Assembly: GCA_021779635.1 (NCBI GenBank)
Contig: JAJYAH010000167.1
Span: 1-10,830, forward strand
From: Pseudomonadota bacterium
GTDB lineage: Bacteria; Pseudomonadota; Alphaproteobacteria; Rhizobiales; Xanthobacteraceae
Direction: 5' to 3'
DNA length: 10,830 nucleotides
A model generated the notes under the pieces. It did no database searches. It saw nothing but the letters and a program-made list of their open reading frames with translations, and was not told where the DNA came from. Below, one piece after another: positions 6,258 through 10,830 of this stretch (positions are counted from its first letter, which is position 1; the number at the start of each line of letters is the position of its first letter). The position numbers and the translations under genes were made by a program.

Positions 6258-8537
6258 ATGCTGCAACTTCGTAATCCAGAGCCTTTGGCGAAATTCGCCA
6301 CCGCGCTTCCCACAGCGATATCGCCACGCGATCTCCTGGCGTCGCTTACGAGTCTGGCGCGAAGGCGCTTTGGTATCATCGTTCTGATATTTTCCGTCAG
6401 CGTGCTGTGTGGTGCCGTTTATCTCTATGCCGCGGCACCAAAGTTTTTTGCGCAGGCGTCGATTCTTATCGATACGAGAAAAAGCCAGCTGTTCCAGCAG
6501 CAGCCCGTCGTCGCCGATTCCACAGTCGACTCGGCGGCCGTCGACAGCCAGATCGAGGTGCTGAAGTCGGAGGCCATCGCTGCCGCCGTCGTCAAGCAAC
6601 TTCATTTGACCAGCGATCCGGAATTCGTGGGATCGAAACGAGGTATCCTTGGGTCTATTATTGGGAATCTGACGCGCGCCGCGCCGCCGTCTGAAGCCGA
6701 TCTAGAGCAAAGAGCGGAAGCTGCCTTGCGTGCCGGAATTTCGCCGAAACGGATAGCAACGACCTTCGTGATAGATATCGGCTTTCTGTCGCTCAGCCCG
6801 GATCGCGCCGCGCAAGTCGCAAATGCTGCCGCGGACGCCTATATCGATGACCAGCTCGAGGCCAAGTATCGGGTCACGCGGAGAGCCGGCGTCTGGCTGC
6901 AGGAAAGAATCCAGGAGCTGCAACAGGAGGCGTCAACGGCAGAAAAAGCCGTGCTTGATTTCAAGAAAGCAAATAACATCGTCGACACCGGTGGTCGTCT
7001 GATCGGCGAACAGCAGCTTGCGGAACTGAACAGCCAGATCGTTCTCGCGCGCGCGTCAACGGCCGAAGCTAAGGCGCGCCTCGATCGCATCAGCGACATT
7101 ACCAAGAATGGCCTTTCCAATCTCGACAGCGTCATTAAGTCGCCGGATCCTGCGGTCGCGGATTCGCTTCGTAGTGATGTTATTAGCAAACTGCGGAGCG
7201 CATACCTAGATGCCGCGAGCCAGGAGGCAATTTTTTCAGGGCGTCTTGGTCCGAACCACCTCGTTGTCGTCAATCTCCGTAATCAAATGTCCGAATACCG
7301 CAAGTCGATTTTCGACGAGCTGAAACGGATCGAGGAGACGTTCAAGAGCGACTATCAAATTGCGCTTGCGCGTGAGCGGAGCATCCAGAAAAGTCTTGCG
7401 GAAACGGTCGCGCAGAGCCAAAACACAAATCAGGCCCAGATTTCGCTCAAGGATCTCGACAGCAAGGCCCAGACCTATCGGGCGATCCATGATTCCTTTG
7501 TGCAAAAGTACATGGAGTCGCTCCAGCAGGAGTCCTTCCCCTATACGGAAGCACGCGTGCTCAGCCACGCTACGCCGCCGCGAATAAAGAGTCAGCCCAA
7601 TTCCATTTTGGTGATGACGTTGGCTTCCGCGAGCGGATTAATGCTTGCCTTCGGTGTCGCGCTTCTGATCGATATTTCGGAAAGCGGCTTTCGAACCAGT
7701 GACCAGATTGAAGATGAGCTGCGGACCAGCTGCTTGGCGGTTGTTCCCCGGATCAAGGTTGACGTAGATCCGTCGCCAGGCGCGGATAAGCCAAGCCGGA
7801 ATGTTTTGCGGCAGATTGACAGAAGCGGCGTCTTGTTCAGCGTAATCGGATCGCCATTTTCGCGCTTTGCAGAGGCGTTTCGAACGATCAAGGTCAGCAT
7901 TGATCTGCTTTCGCTTTCCAAACCTATCAAGGTCGTCGGCATTACGTCGACACTTCCGAATGAAGGAAAGTCCACGATATCTGCGAACCTGGCGCGGCTG
8001 ATAGCTCATGCGGGCGGAACGGCGATATTGCTGGATTGCGATCTCCGGAACCCTTCGCTTACTCGCTCGCTTGCGCCGGGTGCAGAGCTCGGATTGCTGG
8101 ATGTCCTTTCGGGGAAAAGATTGTTGACAGACGTTATCTGGACTGACTCCACGACGTCGCTGGCGTTTTTGCCAATGGTTGCAAAGACGCGTCTGTCGCA
8201 TACAAACGAAATATTGGCCTCCGCCGGTATGAAGAAGCTGATCGATCTCCTGCGCGAGGTCTATGACTATGTTCTGATCGACCTTCCGCCTCTTACCCCG
8301 GTGGTCGACGTCCGATCCACCAATCAAATCGTCGATTCGTATCTCTTTGTCGTCGAATGGAGACAAACAAGTGTCGAGACCGTGGAGCGCGCGCTTTCGT
8401 CGGCGCCGTTGGTATATGGCAATCTGATGGGAGTCGTTTTAAACAAGGCTGACCTAGAAGTGATGCGCAACTATTCGCGCAACGCGCAAGAGAACCACAA
8501 GAATAGCTATTATGAACGGTATGGGTTCGAGGATTGA
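6258..8537 (+). CDS. Wzc/ExoP-like polysaccharide co-polymerase with BY-kinase domain
   Basis: The 759-aa protein combines a chain-length determinant and a bacterial tyrosine kinase, controlling EPS polymerisation and export from the inner membrane. After a short cytoplasmic N-terminus comes membrane helix 1 (about 38-60), then a large periplasmic region with a Wzz-type start (61-115) and long helices likely to form coiled coils (about 205-280 and 340-425). A proline motif PPRIKSQPNS (440-449) precedes helix 2 (about 449-472). The kinase domain has RFAEAFRTIK (536-545), Walker A STLPNEGKST (564-573, K571), Walker A' AILLDCDLRNP (589-599, D593 and D595) and Walker B YVLIDLPPL (671-679, D675). 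The C-terminus carries tyrosines 739, 751, 752 and 755, a small autophosphorylation cluster. Kinase and membrane parts are on one chain, as in proteobacterial Wzc and unlike split Gram-positive pairs; GumC-type proteins lack the kinase. The start has a poor ribosome binding site, so translation may be weak or the start misplaced by a few codons. Confidence 0.93.
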   Translation: MLQLRNPEPLAKFATALPTAISPRDLLASLTSLARRRFGIIVLIFSVSVLCGAVYLYAAAPKFFAQASILIDTRKSQLFQQQPVVADSTVDSAAVDSQIEVLKSEAIAAAVVKQLHLTSDPEFVGSKRGILGSIIGNLTRAAPPSEADLEQRAEAALRAGISPKRIATTFVIDIGFLSLSPDRAAQVANAAADAYIDDQLEAKYRVTRRAGVWLQERIQELQQEASTAEKAVLDFKKANNIVDTGGRLIGEQQLAELNSQIVLARASTAEAKARLDRISDITKNGLSNLDSVIKSPDPAVADSLRSDVISKLRSAYLDAASQEAIFSGRLGPNHLVVVNLRNQMSEYRKSIFDELKRIEETFKSDYQIALARERSIQKSLAETVAQSQNTNQAQISLKDLDSKAQTYRAIHDSFVQKYMESLQQESFPYTEARVLSHATPPRIKSQPNSILVMTLASASGLMLAFGVALLIDISESGFRTSDQIEDELRTSCLAVVPRIKVDVDPSPGADKPSRNVLRQIDRSGVLFSVIGSPFSRFAEAFRTIKVSIDLLSLSKPIKVVGITSTLPNEGKSTISANLARLIAHAGGTAILLDCDLRNPSLTRSLAPGAELGLLDVLSGKRLLTDVIWTDSTTSLAFLPMVAKTRLSHTNEILASAGMKKLIDLLREVYDYVLIDLPPLTPVVDVRSTNQIVDSYLFVVEWRQTSVETVERALSSAPLVYGNLMGVVLNKADLEVMRNYSRNAQENHKNSYYERYGFED

Positions 8538-8707
8538 GTATCCAAGCGCGGCGTCAGCTTTATCAGAGACTGCTCATCACGACCGAAGGACAGATGTGGT
8601 CTGGACCCAGATGACTTGCTCGATAGCATTCCTCGGGGACGTCGGAGCCGCCTCTTAGCTGCTGTGTTTGCTGTTCGCGCGAATTGCCAGGACCCAGGAC
8701 AAGGTAA

Positions 8708-9814
8708 ATGGTAGAAGGCTCAAATAAGAATAATTTTGACGTTCTCCGGTTAGTCGCCGCGACAACTGTAATTGTTTCGCATGCTTATTTGCTGGATGGT
8801 CGGACTGATCCCTACCTTTGGCTTACTGGTATTTCGCCGGGATGGTCGGCGGTCGTGATGTTCTTTGCGATCAGCGGATTTCTGATCGCGCAGTCTCTTC
8901 AGCGCAGGAATTTACCGGAGTTCCTATTAGCCCGCGCACTGAGGATATTTCCTGGGCTCGCGGTCTGTGTAGCGGTTACGGCCCTTGCGCTTGCGCCGCT
9001 ATCGAATCTTTCTTTGGGGGAATATTTCGCGAGCATAGAAACGGTCAAATTCGTGCTCGGAAATGCGACCCTACTGTCGACCCAGTACTTGCTGCCTGGA
9101 GTCTTTTCTGATCACCGGATTACTCAAGCTAACGGTTCAATTTGGACCTTACGATACGAAATTGCATGCTATATCATGCTGGCGACAATATCCATCGCTA
9201 CGACATCGCGACCGGCGTGGCGCAAAGTTGCTCTTGCTCTTGTTTTGATCGCCGGCGTATTCGTGCCGGCGGTGCCGTTGCTGACGCATCGTTCGGTTTC
9301 TGTTCAAGTCTTGAATTTGACAGAGCTATTTATGCCATTTCTTGTCGGCAGTTGGGTATTCTGGAGCAACAAGCGTGTTACGGCTTTTCATTTCGTGGCA
9401 AGCCTATTAGCTTCGATGCTATTGAGCCGCACGCCTTTCTACGAACCGGCAACGACCCTTACCGTCGCAATATTTACGCTGTGGATTGCACTAACGCCCT
9501 TCCAGGTTCTCGCGTTTGCGCGAAATAGACCCGATTATTCGTACGGTATCTATATCTACGCCTATCCTATTCAGCAGATCATTTTGGAAAGCTTTCCTAC
9601 TCTCCACCCACTGGCGAAGGCATCTATTGCCTTCCTCGTCGTACTTGTTCCAGCCGGTCTTTCTTGGCACTTTGTGGAAAAGCCGTGTTTGTCGTTCAAG
9701 AAGAGGTGGCGATCGCATTCGAATTCAGCAACCGCGAAAGCCGGTGTAAGCCACGAGCTGCAATCAGGCGGGATACGAATAACTCGTGTTTTGAATCAAG
9801 GTTCCGACGGCTGA
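8708..9814 (+). CDS. Membrane acyltransferase, acyltransferase-3 family
   Basis: A 368-aa polytopic inner-membrane protein likely to add acetyl or another acyl group to a sugar of the EPS. Family marks are visible: NFDVLRLVAATTVIVSHA (9-26) with the conserved R14 and H25, MFFAISGFLI (51-60), FLLARALRIFPGL (72-84), GSIWTLRYEIACY (143-155), DYSYGIYIYAYPIQQ (276-290) and SWHFVEKPC (319-327). Length is normal for the membrane domain alone, with no SGNH hydrolase domain as in longer OafA-type proteins. AAGG lies 3 bases before the ATG, within the purine-rich run GGACAAGG. The gene follows the co-polymerase after a 170-bp gap in which I see no feature. The last 35 or so residues are polar and do not look conserved. 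GumF, GumG and ExoZ belong to the same family, which fits decoration of EPS. Confidence 0.9.
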   Translation: MVEGSNKNNFDVLRLVAATTVIVSHAYLLDGRTDPYLWLTGISPGWSAVVMFFAISGFLIAQSLQRRNLPEFLLARALRIFPGLAVCVAVTALALAPLSNLSLGEYFASIETVKFVLGNATLLSTQYLLPGVFSDHRITQANGSIWTLRYEIACYIMLATISIATTSRPAWRKVALALVLIAGVFVPAVPLLTHRSVSVQVLNLTELFMPFLVGSWVFWSNKRVTAFHFVASLLASMLLSRTPFYEPATTLTVAIFTLWIALTPFQVLAFARNRPDYSYGIYIYAYPIQQIILESFPTLHPLAKASIAFLVVLVPAGLSWHFVEKPCLSFKKRWRSHSNSATAKAGVSHELQSGGIRITRVLNQGSDG

Positions 9815-9963
9815 GAAGCCCCGAAGGGAGAAGACTAACTTGCCGCTGGTCCTCGGTTCTGATCCAGGCTTAATCTGTTGCGGCTATTTTGACCTGTTTC
9901 TTCCAAATGGCGCTAAGATCTAAGCGTTCTGGAGGGTGACCGTGGAACGCCACCGCTTACCCA
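9815..9963. other. Gap containing the probable junction with the insertion sequence
   Basis: This 149-bp stretch separates the acyltransferase stop from the transposase stop. One terminal inverted repeat of the element should lie here or within the last transposase codons. I could not identify it because the other end of the element is outside the window. A loose dyad (GGGT...GTGG-AACG-CCAC...ACCC, 9934-9963) is visible. No T-tract terminator is evident. Confidence 0.4.
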
Positions 9964-10830
9964 TTAACTCCTGTTCGCTCGCTGTACCATCCGGTCGAAT
10001 GCTGCGCATGAAGATAGCGGGGCTGGACTAATCGCCGGGTTCGCGAAGAGCGCGGCTAGGATTTGCGACAACAAAATCCTGAGCCAGCGGATCAGGCGGC
10101 GGAAGTTGTAGCCGACGGCGGCGAGGACGGGATTGCTGGCGTCGCCGTGCCGGAACCAGAGATAGTTGCGGCCCATGCGGTGCTCGGCTTTTAGATGGCC
10201 GATGACGGGCTCGACGGCGGCCCTGCGGCGCAATTCGCGCTTGATCTTGGGCGTCACCCCTCGCTTTTGCCCCGAGATGAAGACGCTGAACTTGTAGTCG
10301 GGCGGCGCATTGTGGCCGCGATATCCCTTGTCGGCGAGGATGCGCGCGATGGTGTTGCCGACCAGCGCCTCCATGTCCGGGATCACGGTTCCCAAGGTGT
10401 GGCCATCATAGGGATTGCCGGGCAGCGCCTTCACATGGGTGACGAACTGGCCGCCCTTGACGTGGCCGATCGTGGTGGCGACGGAGACCTTGACGGCGAA
10501 CTCGTAAGGTCGATCGGTCTTGCCTTTGCCGATGCATTCGACTTCCGGCGCATGCAGCGAATAGAGCTTCGGCCCGCGTGACGTTGCTGCTGCTCGCGCA
10601 CGCGCCGCGCCAGTAATAGCAACCTGGCGAAGGCAGCTTCAAGCCCACCTTTGCCATCGATCTTGCGGCCGATGTCGCGGATGACGCGGCCGAGATAGGT
10701 GCGCAGCTTCTTCAGCATTCGGTTGGCGCGCTTGAACTGTTTGGCATGGGCATAGCGTTGATGCTGGATCAGGGCGAACTTGCCCACCCTCGCATAGGAC
10801 TGGCGCAAATCCACCCCATGGCGCTGCGCC
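9964..10830 (-). pseudogene. IS5-type (DDE_Tnp_1) transposase, frameshifted and cut by the right edge
   Basis: Reading leftward from the edge, one frame gives GVDLRQSYARVGK and runs through LLLLARRVREQQQR. At about 10580 the sense moves to another frame beginning RGPKLYSLHAPEVECIGKGK. That frame continues through KALPGNPYDGHT, ILADKGYRG, KRGVTPKIKR and AAVEPVIGHLKAEHRMGRN to a TAA at 9964. Restoring one base between 10579 and 10580 would join the two into about 288 visible residues. The aspartate of ADKGYRG (codon 10330-10332) and glutamate of AAVEP (codon 10210-10212) fit the second D and the E of a DDE transposase. Upstream of the break the frame stays open to the edge, so the N-terminus is outside. 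The last residues after NPAISPA do not look conserved and may be read-through into flanking sequence. The broken gene is probably inactive unless the shift is programmed or a sequencing error. Confidence 0.8.
10579..10580 (-). other. Apparent one-base deletion (frameshift) in the transposase
   Basis: On the minus strand the codons run CAG CAG CAA CGT CA, then resume sense as CGC GGG CCG AAG. Frame switching at this point is needed to connect the two conserved parts of the transposase. No slippery A- or T-run of the usual programmed type is present here. Confidence 0.6.

Noticed and set aside
7638..8366. 242-aa minus-strand frame
   Set aside because: It is the shadow of the BY-kinase domain, whose motifs are all on the plus strand.
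10195..10581. 128-aa plus-strand frame rich in Asp and Gly
   Set aside because: It is the antisense of the transposase catalytic region, a common artefact in high-GC DNA.
1..10830. CRISPR array, tRNA or rRNA gene, toxin-antitoxin or anti-phage defence genes
   Set aside because: No regularly spaced repeats beyond the pairs listed, no tRNA-like cloverleaf noticed, and no nuclease, toxin or defence-type protein among the real genes.

Overview
The window is part of an exopolysaccharide (EPS) or capsule biosynthesis locus of the Wzx/Wzy type, ending in a broken insertion sequence. Moderately high GC, GTG starts, and the style of the co-polymerase/kinase, acyltransferase and transposase proteins suggest an alphaproteobacterium of the Hyphomicrobiales (Bradyrhizobium- or Rhodopseudomonas-like). 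That placement comes from recognising protein style, not from a search.

Layout, left to right: (1) the 5' end of a probable membrane or secreted protein on the minus strand runs off the left edge (about 1-136). (2) A 434-bp divergent gap follows. It carries a hairpin-like inverted repeat and two tandem 30-bp operator-like repeats, each with a CGAAAT-AC-ATTTCG type palindrome. (3) A polyprenyl-phosphate hexose-1-phosphate transferase (571-2067) starts the repeat unit on undecaprenyl phosphate. (4) A single 616-aa protein (2227-4077) joins a GT4 glycosyltransferase to a WecG/TagA/CpsF (GT26) glycosyltransferase. (5) A polytopic Wzy-like polymerase (4213-5451). (6) A 120-aa exported cysteine-containing protein of unknown function (5497-5859). 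(7) A 398-bp gap holding four different perfect palindromes. (8) A Wzc/ExoP-like co-polymerase with a C-terminal BY-kinase domain and terminal tyrosine cluster (6258-8537). (9) A membrane acyltransferase-3 protein (8708-9814) that probably acylates the polymer. (10) On the minus strand, an IS5-type transposase (9964 to the right edge) interrupted by an apparent one-base deletion.

How the genes fit together: the phosphotransferase loads the first sugar on the lipid carrier. The two-domain glycosyltransferase could add the next two sugars, and the acyltransferase could decorate the unit. The polymerase and kinase-type co-polymerase would then join units and set chain length. The set of families resembles the core of xanthan (gum) and acetan clusters: GumD-, GumM-, GumH-, GumE- and GumF/G-like functions. 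Here the GumH-like and GumM-like activities would be on one polypeptide. No flippase (Wzx), outer-membrane exporter (Wza) or nucleotide-sugar gene is visible, so the locus is incomplete here or dispersed.

The genes are not tightly packed: gaps of 159, 135, 45, 398 and 170 bp separate consecutive plus-strand genes. This suggests several transcription units or assembly by accretion. The most notable points are the fused glycosyltransferase, the two regulatory-looking regions, and the small exported protein between polymerase and co-polymerase.
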